64,000 nt of DNA from Chryseobacterium taeanense. Lineage in GTDB: Bacteria; Bacteroidota; Bacteroidia; Flavobacteriales; Weeksellaceae. Positions 45,768 to 55,152 of this stretch are shown one piece after another. The notes under the pieces were generated by a model. That model saw nothing but the letters and a program-made list of their open reading frames with translations, was not told the DNA's origin and searched no databases. The stretch spans positions 1-64,000 of the forward strand of contig NZ_FNDW01000009.1 of the NCBI RefSeq assembly GCF_900099685.1, given 5' to 3'. Made by a program: the position numbers and the translations under genes. Every line of letters begins with the position of its first letter. Within the stretch, counting starts at the first letter, position 1.

Positions 45768-46496
45768 ATGGCAATATTAATTTTTATACTCATCCATTGG
45801 TATGGATCTCTTTTTTTTCAGTCGGTTTTTCACCATCGTTATGCTGCACACAATCTTTTCACAATGTCAAAATTTTGGGAAAAGATGTTTTACCTCGGCT
45901 GTTTTTTTACTCAGGGTTCCTCTTACATCAGCGCTTACACGTATGGTCTAATGCACCGTTTGCATCATGCACATACAGATAAAACCGAAGATCCGCATTC
46001 ACCTCACAACGATCCTAATCCTTTTGTGATGATGTGGACGACACGAAATAACTATTTTAACCTTTATATAGGAAAAACAGATGCCGCTGAAAAATACAAA
46101 AAGAATCTTCCGGAATGGGAGAGGTTTGATAAAATAGCACACAATTATATTACAAGATTTTGTTGGATTGCTGCATATGTAATTATTTATGCTTTATTGG
46201 CAACCGCTTGGTGGCAATGGCTTTTTTTACCAGCGACTGTAATAATGGGTTCTCTACAGGGAATGGCAGTAAATTGGTGGGCGCATAAATTTGGTTATGA
46301 AAACTATAAGTTAACAAATACTTCAAAGAATATTCTACCATTTGATTTTATTTTCTGGGGCGAAGCCTATCACAATAATCATCATAAGCATCCGCAAAGA
46401 CCTAATAATGCAACGAAGTGGTTTGAGTGGGACATGGGATTTCAGACAATGGTTTTTTTACAGAAACTTAAGATAATCAAAATAAAATATCAATAA
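45768..46496 (+). CDS. Membrane fatty acyl desaturase
   Basis: 242 residues from the ATG at 45768 (MAILIFILIHWYGSLFF). An in-frame ATG at 45663 would add 35 residues without family character. The three histidine boxes of membrane diiron desaturases are present (HHRYAAH, MHRLHHAH and HNNHHKHP), with four membrane helices. It inserts a double bond into acyl-CoA or acyl-lipid chains, typically delta-9, and adjusts membrane fluidity. No electron donor is encoded nearby. It is slightly shorter than common members (250-300). Confidence 0.87.
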   Translation: MAILIFILIHWYGSLFFQSVFHHRYAAHNLFTMSKFWEKMFYLGCFFTQGSSYISAYTYGLMHRLHHAHTDKTEDPHSPHNDPNPFVMMWTTRNNYFNLYIGKTDAAEKYKKNLPEWERFDKIAHNYITRFCWIAAYVIIYALLATAWWQWLFLPATVIMGSLQGMAVNWWAHKFGYENYKLTNTSKNILPFDFIFWGEAYHNNHHKHPQRPNNATKWFEWDMGFQTMVFLQKLKIIKIKYQ

Positions 46497-46995
46497 ACAG
46501 ATTTTATTTAACCATAATTATTCGATTAGATTTTTCTCTATTTATTCTTGCTTAAAAGGATATTTAAAATAATTAGACAAATAATCATTAATAATTATTT
46601 TCAGTTAGACAAAAAATATCTAAATAATTAAACCTAAATCAATTGCAAAGTACCAAAAGACATACAAGGAAGTTTAACGATACTGAAAGTCAGAAGAATT
46701 TTGAAAGTTTGAAATCACAATCAATTCAAAATTCTGAAAAGATAGATTTTTAATCTAAAATTATTGCGGAAGAGGTTTACAGAGGTGATAAATTTAAAGA
46801 TAGGGGTTTATGGAAGGAACGAGTATCCTAATCTATATGTAGGATTTTTTTTTTAAAAATAAGAAATCTCTTTACAGGTTTCGGAGGATTGATTGAATTT
46901 CTGAAATTCAGTAGAAAATGCTGGCGGATGGACTATTAGAAATAATATAAGCTTCTTATTTCAGGTTGTAGATATAATTTTGTAATTCAGAAATA
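46497..46995. other. Intergenic region, possible small transcript
   Basis: About 500 A+T-rich bases between the desaturase and the convergent 89-residue gene. A terminator at 46825-46854 lies 330 bases after the nearest gene. Short open stretches (for example reading EEVYRGDKFKDRGLW near 46770) match nothing recognised. Confidence 0.4.
46825..46854 (+). terminator. Terminator without an obvious gene before it
   Basis: ATCCTA / TAGGAT with a nine-base loop and a run of nine or more T. It sits 330 bases downstream of the desaturase stop. Confidence 0.6.
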
Positions 46996-47265
46996 TTATA
47001 TCAGATCATAGCCATTGTTGTTTTTAATAAAATAATGTTCTATAGTTTGTTTTGCAGAACTGCATAGGTGTATCAATTCTTTGTACGACAGATCTTCATA
47101 AGTAAAGGCACTGGGGATATTAATTACATATTCCGTAACAATTTGAATATCTAACGTTGTAATTTGCCTCGGATCATCTAAAATATCCAAATTAGATTCC
47201 TTATTCAAAAAAGGTATTTTCCTGGTGATTGAATCTTTAAATTTATATAAGCGTATAGTATTCAT
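46996..47265 (-). CDS. 89-residue protein, paralogue of the 53167 gene
   Basis: Unknown function. Soluble and acidic, with no signal peptide. It aligns along its length with the 89-residue protein at 53167: MNTIRLYKFKDSITRKIPFL against MKTIILYKFKNSVTQKMPLL, and both end in NDYD(V/L)I or GYDLI. It probably folds as a small alpha/beta protein. It is placed on the left of the glycan cluster, with its paralogue on the right in the opposite orientation. Confidence 0.7.
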   Translation of the reverse strand: MNTIRLYKFKDSITRKIPFLNKESNLDILDDPRQITTLDIQIVTEYVINIPSAFTYEDLSYKELIHLCSSAKQTIEHYFIKNNNGYDLI

Positions 47266-47458
47266 AGATTTATTTTAATGATTAGGGATTTGAAGAATAA
47301 TAATTCTGATGAATCTTTCATTAATGCGGTCGCCAATCACCGTGTTTGGAAATTGGAGAAGGATAGGAAACCGGTATAGAAATAATTTAAAACCGTATAT
47401 CAAGGCAATTTTGGCTGAACAGTTTCATGCTATTAATTTTATGAGGTTAAAATTGTTT

Positions 47459-48262
47459 TTAAATGCTATTAATCATTCTTCTATCCTTACCATCAATCCA
47501 TCTTCCTAGCATTATTTGTTCTGAGGGAGATTTATCTTTATTCATGCTCAAAGCTTTTAATACTACATTCCAAAAGCTAAGTCTTTCGCTAGATTCCTCT
47601 TTATAGTTTTTTAAAGCCTCAATATATATTCGTTCATACCTTTTAAGTTTATCATTATTTTTGATTTTTGGAATGTTTATAATAATGTTCTGTATGATCT
47701 CTGATAGATTATGAGGAGAATGGGTTTTGATAAAGTTTAGCTCTATTTTGCCAATATTTAAAAGTGAAATCAGAATATGAAAAAACTCATCATACATATT
47801 ACAAATGTTTGCTCTCCAATATAGTAATTCTTCATTGGGGAGAATTTCATGTCCTAACAGCTCCAGTTTTTCGTAATTGTCTTCAATGGTTTTCACGAAA
47901 ATTTTATTCTGTTGCCAAAACAAAGAAAAATTAAAGTGGTTTGCTTGTATAGTATTTTCTTTTAGGTATTCAATTTGGAGTTTTATATACATAAGATTTT
48001 GATTTATCTCATTGATAATGGTTTCCCAAAGAATATGTTGAGTCAATGTACAGTTGGTCTTAAAAACCAATCGGGATTTTTTATTTATTTTTTGCAGCTC
48101 TTTTAGTATACGAAGAATTTCTTCCAGGTCTTTATTTAAGGCGATATTGGTATTTCTGATATAAAGCAATGAGGCAAATTCAGTATGAGAGATTTTATTC
48201 AAGCTGTTTTTTTTATTGAGCAGGCGAAATTTAATTCTTCTTTTATTAATTGTATGTTTCAT
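47459..48262 (-). CDS. Unknown 267-residue helical protein after the GT gene
   Basis: No family is recognised. The ATG at 48262 (MKHTINKRRIKFRLL) is preferred over a TTG four codons upstream. It has a basic N-terminus followed by mostly predicted helices rich in Ile, Leu, Asn and Lys. No signal peptide or membrane helix. The C-terminus (SPSEQIMLGRWIDGKDRRM) is the most distinctive part. It starts 23 bases after the glycosyltransferase gene stop, so it is part of that operon. Confidence 0.65.
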   Translation of the reverse strand: MKHTINKRRIKFRLLNKKNSLNKISHTEFASLLYIRNTNIALNKDLEEILRILKELQKINKKSRLVFKTNCTLTQHILWETIINEINQNLMYIKLQIEYLKENTIQANHFNFSLFWQQNKIFVKTIEDNYEKLELLGHEILPNEELLYWRANICNMYDEFFHILISLLNIGKIELNFIKTHSPHNLSEIIQNIIINIPKIKNNDKLKRYERIYIEALKNYKEESSERLSFWNVVLKALSMNKDKSPSEQIMLGRWIDGKDRRMINSI

Positions 48263-48285
48263 TTTAAGTATCAAAAGGGAGTTAT

Positions 48286-50562
48286 TTATTCTATTGAAAA
48301 TTCCAGACTGAGCCTTGCCATCAGATAACTGACGGTAGATTCTGCCCCCTGATTGAGATTTACATTTTTTTCCTCAAGCCCATCATAACAACCTCCCGTT
48401 GCAGGGTTATAAACGATCTGATTCAAATGATTTTTTCCCAAAAACCAATTGAATGAGTTATTCATCATCTGTAAATATTTTTCATCATTAAAAATTTTGT
48501 AAAATAATGATAATGCCAAAATAGTATAAGCAATATCAATAGGTTGTTCTCCACCAATTGGAGTGCTGTTTTCAGTGTTTTCTTTTTGCATCCAGCCTTT
48601 ATTGGAAATCACTTTTATATTGCCATCAATTATAATTTTAGATAACAGAAATTGGAAAGATTCTTCTGCGATTTGTTTGTAAAGCTCATCTTTGGTTGAA
48701 ATCCACGCACACAGTAAAGCTTCCGGCAATACACTGTTTCCGTAGGTCAGATAACCCTCAAACCAATGCCAATCGTCTTTTGCTTCATGTTGATACATTT
48801 TTACTAGACGATTCGCTAATTCTTTTAATAAAGGAAGGTTTTTTTCTGAGTTTTGATAATGCAATCCTTTAATAATAAAAGCCATTGCTCTTGTAGAATG
48901 GATTTTTTCTGCCCAGATAAGATTTTTTTGAATGATCTTTTCTGCAGTCTCGGAAAATTCCTGCGGCAAAATTTGTTTCAATGAAATTAAATAACCTAAA
49001 GCCCAGATTGCTCTTCCGTTGGAATCATCCAGATTAGTTTCGTAATTCTGCTGTGTAAACTGTTTGTGCTCGTCAACGTAATTCAAGAAACTCCCGTCAT
49101 TATGCTGGCAAAATTTAATAAAGTTTAAATAAATTGAAATTAATTGCAGATCTGCTTTGTCTTTACTGATCTGAAAATGCTTGCAAATAGCAATCATCGC
49201 CCGTGCATTATCATCGAGCGTATATCCTGAATTGATATCTGGTTTACTGATCTTTGAAAACTGAATCATCCCGAAATCGGTTGTCATATTTTGAATATGC
49301 CCAAGATTGATTTCCGGTAGAGTATAATTAAGTTCTGTTTTATTATTTCTAAATTTCTGAAATAACAAAGCGTGTAAAATAGATGAATTTTCCCACGCTG
49401 TCGGAGCCATTTTTTCCAATGATTTCTGACGTAGCTCCTCCCGTTTGCTTTCATTTTCTAATAATGTGTTTACTGCAGAAGACAATTGCTCCGGAGCTTC
49501 AAAATCAATAATAATTCCGATATCTTCCTTTAAAACTTCCAAAGCGTGTGGAATTGGAGTGGAAACAATAGCGCATCCGCAGCTGATTGCATAGGAAAAT
49601 GTTCCGCTCACTGCCTGGTTTCTGTCTTTTGACGTGAAAAGATAAACATCGGTAAGCTGAAGATATTCTAGTAATTCCGGGAGTGGCAGATAATCATTGA
49701 TAAAGCGGATGTTGTTTTCCAGATGAAGTTTACAAGTGAGATCTTCCAAAAAATCACGATATTTTTCGCCTTCGTGCCTTACTATTGCAGGATGTGTTTT
49801 GCCAAGAATTAAAAAAATTACATAAGGATTTTTAGCAACGATTTCCGGTAAGGCTTTCAGTGTCGTTTCAATATTTTTTCCGGAACCTAGTAATCCGAAA
49901 GTGGAAAGAACTTTTTTATTTTTAAGTTTATACTTTTCTTTCAGCGCAATTTTGTCTGTGAAAGGCAGGAGATGTGTTCCGTGAGGGATTACCGTAATTT
50001 TATCGGAAGGAATTTCATAATCATTCGAGAGAATGTCCGCAGAAATACTCGTCATTACAACAATAGATTTTGCAAAATCGGCAATTTCTTTCACCTTTTG
50101 CTTTAGCTCTTTATCAGGTTTCGGCAAAACAGTGTGAAAAGAGATAACAACATCTTTTTTTAAGTTCTTGAGAAAAAGAAACAACCCATTTCGGGTTTCA
50201 TTAAAAAAGCCGAATTCGTGCTGAAGCATCACCAAATCAACTGTATCGTTTTTATTGATCTTTGCAGCCAATTCCAAATAAGAAAAGGCATCTGAGAGAT
50301 TTAATTTATACTCAATATATTCATTATACTCATAGTTTTCCTCTTCTGTTTCTATCGGGCAAATGATTGCGTTGAATGAATCTCCGAATTTCGACTGAAG
50401 GGATTGTATCAAATCTTGTGTGTAGGTAGCAATCCCACATACTTTCGGAGGGAAAGTGCTTATAAAGACAATGTTGGTGTTATTATAGGTTTTATGCTTT
50501 TTATCATTATAAGATTGTCTAATTGCTTTATCCTCCACGTCTGAATTAATACTTTTATTCAT
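48286..50562 (-). CDS. GT4 glycosyltransferase fused to an alpha/alpha-barrel domain
   Basis: 758 residues. The N-terminal half is a GT-B family 4 transferase: FISTFPPKVCGIATYTQDL at the start, a donor-site block with TPIPHALEVL, and VSGTFSYAISCGCAIVST before it. After about residue 400 an alpha/alpha-toroid domain follows, with repeated helix hairpins and the motifs GYTLDDNARAMIA, DDSNGRAIWALG and HSTRAMAFIIKGL, as in six-hairpin glycosidase-like proteins. It is predicted to build a cytosolic mannose- or glucose-type glycan. The GH130 gene lies 40 bases upstream on the same strand, a pairing common in Bacteroidota. No signal peptide. Confidence 0.88.
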   Translation of the reverse strand: MNKSINSDVEDKAIRQSYNDKKHKTYNNTNIVFISTFPPKVCGIATYTQDLIQSLQSKFGDSFNAIICPIETEEENYEYNEYIEYKLNLSDAFSYLELAAKINKNDTVDLVMLQHEFGFFNETRNGLFLFLKNLKKDVVISFHTVLPKPDKELKQKVKEIADFAKSIVVMTSISADILSNDYEIPSDKITVIPHGTHLLPFTDKIALKEKYKLKNKKVLSTFGLLGSGKNIETTLKALPEIVAKNPYVIFLILGKTHPAIVRHEGEKYRDFLEDLTCKLHLENNIRFINDYLPLPELLEYLQLTDVYLFTSKDRNQAVSGTFSYAISCGCAIVSTPIPHALEVLKEDIGIIIDFEAPEQLSSAVNTLLENESKREELRQKSLEKMAPTAWENSSILHALLFQKFRNNKTELNYTLPEINLGHIQNMTTDFGMIQFSKISKPDINSGYTLDDNARAMIAICKHFQISKDKADLQLISIYLNFIKFCQHNDGSFLNYVDEHKQFTQQNYETNLDDSNGRAIWALGYLISLKQILPQEFSETAEKIIQKNLIWAEKIHSTRAMAFIIKGLHYQNSEKNLPLLKELANRLVKMYQHEAKDDWHWFEGYLTYGNSVLPEALLCAWISTKDELYKQIAEESFQFLLSKIIIDGNIKVISNKGWMQKENTENSTPIGGEQPIDIAYTILALSLFYKIFNDEKYLQMMNNSFNWFLGKNHLNQIVYNPATGGCYDGLEEKNVNLNQGAESTVSYLMARLSLEFSIE

Positions 50563-50601
50563 TTTTAATTTCTTCTTTAACCATATTCTGCCTAATCATC
50601 T

Positions 50602-51630
50602 TTATACCGCGTACATCATTAACTCTTTCAATAGTTTTGAAATATTGAGTGATGCAACAGCTATTCTTTCGTCTGCAGCTCCATAATAGATATACAGTCT
50701 GTCATTTTCTACAATGGTTCCTGTCGGGAAACACACATTGTTAACTTCACCCTTCAGTTCCCATTCTTCTTCGGGTTTGAAAAGCGGATAGGGAAGTCGG
50801 GAAATTTCTTTTTCAGGATTTTCAATGTTCAATAAAGCTGCACAGCCGTTGTAAACATAACCATTAACGGTATCATAAGCACCGTGATAAATCACCAGCC
50901 AGCCATATTCTGTTTCTATTGGCGGACATCCGCCTCCGATATAACTTGATTCGTGATCGTATTTAGGTGATAAAAGAATATGGTCTTTAAAATGTGAAAA
51001 GTAATCCTGCCAGAAATTAGAATTCAGATCTTCTATATTTTTTATGCTGACAATCTGAATGTCAGGTCTTATTCTGTGAAGGAAATAAAATTTATCGTTT
51101 ATTTTTCTGGGGAAGAAAATCAGATTTTTATCCCATAAAAAAATAGGGTCACTGTCAGGATGACTAATTTGAAATTGGTTGTATCTTCTATATTTATCCG
51201 GTATTAAACCCGCTGATTCCGATAAAAACTTAAACTCCTCATAAGAAATTTTCGGAACAATAATTCCGTCATTTTTCCAGGATTTAAGATCTTTTGAAGT
51301 CGTTAATGATCCTAAAGCATTGATGCCGTCATAACTGGTGTAAGTAAGATAAAATAGATCATCTATTTTTACAATTCGAGGATCTTCTATACCGTGTTTT
51401 TCATATTCATATTCAGGAATAATGATTGGCGAATCTGACCGTTTTTCTACCGTAAGTGGATCTGATAATATACAATGCCCGACAGTTGAAAAATTACCTT
51501 TGGCAACAGCGCGATAAAATAAATGTATTTTGCCATTTTCCTTAATGATTGCCGGATTCAGAACTCCTTCGTTTTCAAAACTTATGTTGGTTTTTCTGAG
51601 TATAACTCCTTCTTTTTTTATTTCTACCAT
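50602..51630 (-). CDS. Glycoside hydrolase family 130 (beta-mannoside phosphorylase-like)
   Basis: 342 residues forming a five-bladed beta-propeller. Motifs are LNPAIIKENGKIHLFYRA, GIEDPRIVKIDDLFYLTYTSYD (the GxEDPR signature with the catalytic Asp), GGGCPPIETEYGWLVIYHGA and VCFPTGTIVENDRLYIYYGAADE. GH130 enzymes phosphorolyse or hydrolyse beta-mannosides. No signal peptide, so it acts in the cytosol. It directly precedes the GT4 fusion gene, suggesting that the pair makes and turns over one glycan. Confidence 0.9.
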   Translation of the reverse strand: MVEIKKEGVILRKTNISFENEGVLNPAIIKENGKIHLFYRAVAKGNFSTVGHCILSDPLTVEKRSDSPIIIPEYEYEKHGIEDPRIVKIDDLFYLTYTSYDGINALGSLTTSKDLKSWKNDGIIVPKISYEEFKFLSESAGLIPDKYRRYNQFQISHPDSDPIFLWDKNLIFFPRKINDKFYFLHRIRPDIQIVSIKNIEDLNSNFWQDYFSHFKDHILLSPKYDHESSYIGGGCPPIETEYGWLVIYHGAYDTVNGYVYNGCAALLNIENPEKEISRLPYPLFKPEEEWELKGEVNNVCFPTGTIVENDRLYIYYGAADERIAVASLNISKLLKELMMYAV

Positions 51631-51762
51631 TTAGGTTGTTGCGTTGCGACTTTCATTTTCTTTGTCTTTCCTTTTGTTTTGTTTGTCTTCCCGTTTCTCT
51701 TTTAGTGATTTTGACGCAGGTGTTTTATCTGTTTTTTTCTTTGTATCCTTTTCTTTTGACAT
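51631..51762 (-). CDS. 43-residue highly charged small protein
   Basis: Begins MSKEKDTKKKTDKTPASKSL and ends NESRNATT. Nearly all residues are Lys, Glu, Asp, Arg, Thr or Ser, so it should be disordered. Its stop codon directly abuts the GH130 ATG, which suggests coupled expression. Similar short Lys-rich proteins are common in flavobacteria. Function unknown. Confidence 0.6.
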   Translation of the reverse strand: MSKEKDTKKKTDKTPASKSLKEKREDKQNKRKDKENESRNATT

Positions 51763-51929
51763 TTTAAAATATTTTTAATTATATGTAAAGGTCATCTATT
51801 AAAAAAAGAAAGGTTTGTAATAGTCTTTCAATTTGTTACATAAATCATAGATATTAAAATTTAAAGGACTAACTTTGAAAGAGTGGCTGTCAACATATAG
51901 ATTGACAAACTCGAAATACGGTAAGGATT

Positions 51930-52490
51930 ATGAAGTTATATATAAAATATATGGTAAGCCTGCGCTGCAAAATGGTGGTTCATCAGGAGCTTGAAAAACT
52001 GAATATCAGAAATGCCATAGTAGATCTGGGACTTGTAGAAATATTGGATGATATTACGGATGAACAGCGACAGTTGTTAAAAGAAAACCTCCTCAAAACC
52101 GGACTTGAATTACTGGATGACAAAAAAAGCATTCTGATCGAAAAAATAAAAAATACAGTCACAGAAATGATCCATTATTCCGAATCTCTTCCTAAAGAAA
52201 ATTTCTCAGATTACATCAGTGAAAAGCTTGGCTACGATTACACTTACCTTGCCAACACATTTTCCGAAGTGAAAGGAATGACCTTACAGCATTTTATCAT
52301 TATCAATAAAGTGGAAAGGGTAAAAGAGCTGCTTTTGTATGATGAACTCAATCTTACCGAAATCTCTTATAAACTCAATTACAGCAGTGTTGCACATCTT
52401 TCCAACCAGTTTAAAAAAATAACAGGACTTTCGCCTTCTTTTTATAAACAGCTGAAGCAAAAACGTCTGAAAAATTTAGAGGATTTATAA
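51930..52490 (+). CDS. AraC-type HTH regulator
   Basis: 186 residues. No large sensing domain is present. The N-terminal half is helical (NIRNAIVDLGLVEILDDITDEQ) and the C-terminal about 100 residues are an AraC double HTH (FSDYISEKLGYDYTYLANTF and LNLTEISYKLNYSSVAHLSNQFKK, read in two parts). It is divergent from the GH130/GT cluster across about 170 bases, so it is a likely regulator of that cluster or of the stress genes downstream. An in-frame ATG at 51972 could be the real start. Confidence 0.82.
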   Translation: MKLYIKYMVSLRCKMVVHQELEKLNIRNAIVDLGLVEILDDITDEQRQLLKENLLKTGLELLDDKKSILIEKIKNTVTEMIHYSESLPKENFSDYISEKLGYDYTYLANTFSEVKGMTLQHFIIINKVERVKELLLYDELNLTEISYKLNYSSVAHLSNQFKKITGLSPSFYKQLKQKRLKNLEDL

Positions 52491-52594
52491 TAAAGTGTGA
52501 TATCTGTAAATCTACTTTCGAAATGTATAACAGGATAAGATTAAAATAGATCACCTTTGGATTGTAATAATTCTGTTACATACAAATTCGAATT

Positions 52595-52813
52595 ATGAAT
52601 ACAAATCACAATAAAGCTCATGAGGCTTTTAAAATTACAGGAGATTGGAAAGAACAATCAAAACAATTGAAAGAAAAATTTTCACAACTTAAAGATTCAG
52701 ATTTAGTGCTTGAAAAAGGAAAAGAAAATGAATTGCTGGGAAGATTAGAAAATAAACTAAGCAAAAGCCGTGAAGAGGTTATTAAGATTCTTAATAATAC
52801 TCAACTTTCATAA
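52595..52813 (+). CDS. CsbD-like stress protein
   Basis: 72 residues. The pattern ITGDWKEQSKQLKEKFSQL...LVLEKGKENELLGRLENKLSKSREEV, split here for length, is that of the CsbD family of small hydrophilic helical proteins, induced by general stress in many bacteria. Cytosolic. It sits in a run of small stress-type genes and has its own terminator. Confidence 0.8.
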   Translation: MNTNHNKAHEAFKITGDWKEQSKQLKEKFSQLKDSDLVLEKGKENELLGRLENKLSKSREEVIKILNNTQLS

Positions 52814-52870
52814 TGAGCATATTAAATCCAGAGAAATAGTACATATGTTTTGATGGGTTTTTAATAGAAA

Positions 52871-52906
52871 AAGGGGCAGGTGCTTTTAAAGCCCCTGTCC
52901 TTTTTT
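52871..52906 (+). terminator. Terminator after the CsbD-like gene
   Basis: AGGGGC / GCCCCT with a 13-base loop, then GTCC and six T. Confidence 0.65.
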
Positions 52907-52951
52907 ATTTGAAAATATCCTACAATGTTATGCTCCATTTAAATAAAAAAT

Positions 52952-53170
52952 ATGAGACCACCAGATAATTTGCAGAATCTTACAAGAAAGATCTTTAAAG
53001 TAACGGGTAAAATTCAGTCTTCACATCCAGAATTATATTTCCTGTTGAATGAAACGCCTCTTTTTATGTCTATAAATCAGGAGGATATTACGGTTCAGGA
53101 TCTAAAGCAATATCTTTCGTCTATTAGGATGCAGCTTGTTACGTTCGAGAAAGAAAAAATAAAAAAATGA
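52952..53170 (+). CDS. 72-residue protein, unknown
   Basis: Starts MRPPDNLQNLTRKIFKVTGK. Soluble and mostly helical, ending in FEKEKIKK. No family is recognised. Its TGA overlaps the ATG of the 89-residue gene (ATGA), so the two are translated together. Confidence 0.65.
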   Translation: MRPPDNLQNLTRKIFKVTGKIQSSHPELYFLLNETPLFMSINQEDITVQDLKQYLSSIRMQLVTFEKEKIKK

Positions 53171-53436
53171 AAACAATCATATTATATAAATTTAAAAACT
53201 CTGTCACGCAGAAAATGCCTCTTCTGAAAGAAAAAAGTCTGCTTAGTTCACTTAATGATCTGATGGCAATTGATCTTCTGGATACAGAAATAATAACAGA
53301 ATATAAAATTGATGTTCCTGACGATTTTAATTTTGAATACCACACCGATGAAGAATTGTTAGAATTATGCAAGACTTCTAAAAGTTTTATTGATTATCAT
53401 TTTGTAACAACTTTGAACGACTATGATGTTATCTGA
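53167..53436 (+). CDS. 89-residue protein, paralogue of the 46996 gene
   Basis: Unknown function. It matches the 46996-47265 protein along its length (KTIILYKFKNSVTQKMPLL, LDTEIITEYKIDVPDDFNFE, ending LNDYDVI). Acidic, soluble, no leader. It is translationally coupled to the 72-residue gene and followed 42 bases later by the Ca2+/H+ antiporter, perhaps in one operon. Confidence 0.7.
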   Translation: MKTIILYKFKNSVTQKMPLLKEKSLLSSLNDLMAIDLLDTEIITEYKIDVPDDFNFEYHTDEELLELCKTSKSFIDYHFVTTLNDYDVI

Positions 53437-53478
53437 TTTTACCAACCAAGATTTTCAATCATCAGATAATTAAAATAT

Positions 53479-54582
53479 ATGAAAAAAAAGATCTATCTTT
53501 TAGGCTGGACGATAATTGTTCCCATATTGGCTTGGATAGTCTATTTGCTGCATTATTCGCTAACGGGACATTTATATTCTTTAATCCTTACATTCTTCCT
53601 TATAGGAGCCGTTTTAGCAGCGGTTTATCATTCGGAAATCATTGCTTATCGGGTAGGCGAGCCTTATGGAACTTTACTTTTGGCTTTTGCAATAACCGTG
53701 ATAGAAGTTTCTCTTATTATTTCGATAATGCTGAGTGCAAAAGGCTTGGAAACAATTAGTCTTGCGAGAGATACTGTATTTGCCGCTGTGATGGTTATTC
53801 TTACAGGGATTATCGGTATTTGTATTGTTGTTGGATCAATCCGTTATAAACAACAAGTTTTTACGCTGCAGGGTGTAAGTACCGCAATGATTACACTTGT
53901 TGTGATTGTAGTATTTATACTTATTCTTCCAAATTACACGACAAGTCACAGTGAAGGAGAATATACTTCATTGCAGTTAATCTTTATTTCTGTTATCTGT
54001 TTGTTATTATATATAGGTTTTACAATGGTTCAGACCATCAGACACCGTGCTTTTTTCATTGCGCCCATTCCGAAAAATAGTGATGATGCGAATGAAGAGA
54101 CTGAAATCCTTCCAGAAAAACCCACTCGAAAGATGATGCTTTACAGCATTATATTTTTGATTTTATGTTTGGGAATTGTCGTTCTTTTAGCGAAATATCT
54201 CTCAAAAGATGTTGAGGATCTTGTATTCAAAGTCGGAGCTCCCAAATCTATCGTTGGAATAATCATAGCCGGAATTGTTTTATTGCCTGAAGGAATTGCG
54301 GCAATCCGTGCTGCATATAATAATCGATTACAGACGAGTCTTAATCTGGCCTTTGGGTCTGCATTGGCAAGTATCGGTCTCAGTATTCCTGCTGTAGCTG
54401 TGGCTTCGGTAATTGGTGATTTCAGAATGACACTTGGTATAGATTTAAAGTCAATGCTTTTGTTAGGATTGTCTTTATTTATAATTACAATTTCGCTGGC
54501 AACGGGACGAACCAATATTATGCAGGGATTAGTTTTGATTTCTATTTTTTTCCTTTATCTTTTTACGACACTTATTCCTTAA
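53479..54582 (+). CDS. chaA: Ca2+/H+ (Na+/H+) antiporter, ChaA type
   Basis: 367 residues with about 11 membrane helices in two inverted halves. Each half carries the CaCA superfamily alpha-repeat with its acidic residue: GTLLLAFAITVIEVSLIIS and LLPEGIAAIRAAYNNRLQTS...SIGLSIPAVAVAS. A polar acidic loop lies between the halves (NSDDANEETEILPE). It exports Ca2+ or Na+/K+ in exchange for protons, consistent with the stress setting. Confidence 0.88.
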   Translation: MKKKIYLLGWTIIVPILAWIVYLLHYSLTGHLYSLILTFFLIGAVLAAVYHSEIIAYRVGEPYGTLLLAFAITVIEVSLIISIMLSAKGLETISLARDTVFAAVMVILTGIIGICIVVGSIRYKQQVFTLQGVSTAMITLVVIVVFILILPNYTTSHSEGEYTSLQLIFISVICLLLYIGFTMVQTIRHRAFFIAPIPKNSDDANEETEILPEKPTRKMMLYSIIFLILCLGIVVLLAKYLSKDVEDLVFKVGAPKSIVGIIIAGIVLLPEGIAAIRAAYNNRLQTSLNLAFGSALASIGLSIPAVAVASVIGDFRMTLGIDLKSMLLLGLSLFIITISLATGRTNIMQGLVLISIFFLYLFTTLIP

Positions 54583-54668
54583 AATTTAGATAACTATATT
54601 TTTTGATGTGTCAAATAAAAAAATGCAAGCGATTATTTATTTTAAAATCAATGAAGTTAAAGATGTAA

Positions 54669-55085
54669 ATGGAAAATCATGTTTTTTTACATAAAATAGA
54701 GGAGTTAAAAACTGTAGCAAAGAAATTATTTTTGATGCATTCAGTTATTGGAGGGGAAATAGCAGAGAGATTTATCAAAAACACATTTGATAAATTTAAA
54801 CCGTTTAAAATTACGGATCATTTATCTATAGGTAGTGAGATTTCAAAAAAATTGCCTACGGATGAATATGAATTTGTATTTTCTGAAAAATATCTTTCAG
54901 GAACTGTCTATATTTTTTTTGAACAAGATTATTATAATAAAAATCAAATATTTGTATTAAAAGATGGGAAATATTTCTCTAAATTGATTGAAGAATGTTA
55001 CGGAATGGAATATTTTATAACGGATGAAAAAAATAGCTTTTTAATATCTGTAAACTGGTATACTATAGAGATAATGTGGCAATAA
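54669..55085 (+). CDS. 138-residue protein, possible orphan immunity protein
   Basis: Not firmly recognised. Soluble, acidic-aromatic, no leader. The C-terminal stretch (CYGMEYFITDEKNSFL, NWYTIEIMW) has the look of immunity proteins that accompany polymorphic toxins. An Rhs-core remnant begins about 70 bases downstream on the same strand, which supports the reading of an immunity gene left behind in a decayed Rhs locus. The immunity role is an inference. Confidence 0.55.
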   Translation: MENHVFLHKIEELKTVAKKLFLMHSVIGGEIAERFIKNTFDKFKPFKITDHLSIGSEISKKLPTDEYEFVFSEKYLSGTVYIFFEQDYYNKNQIFVLKDGKYFSKLIEECYGMEYFITDEKNSFLISVNWYTIEIMWQ

Positions 55086-55152
55086 TGTGGTGTGTTTTTA
55101 CTGGAGCTTACCAATAAAAATTATATTAACTCGTACAAATCAACGGTAAGAA

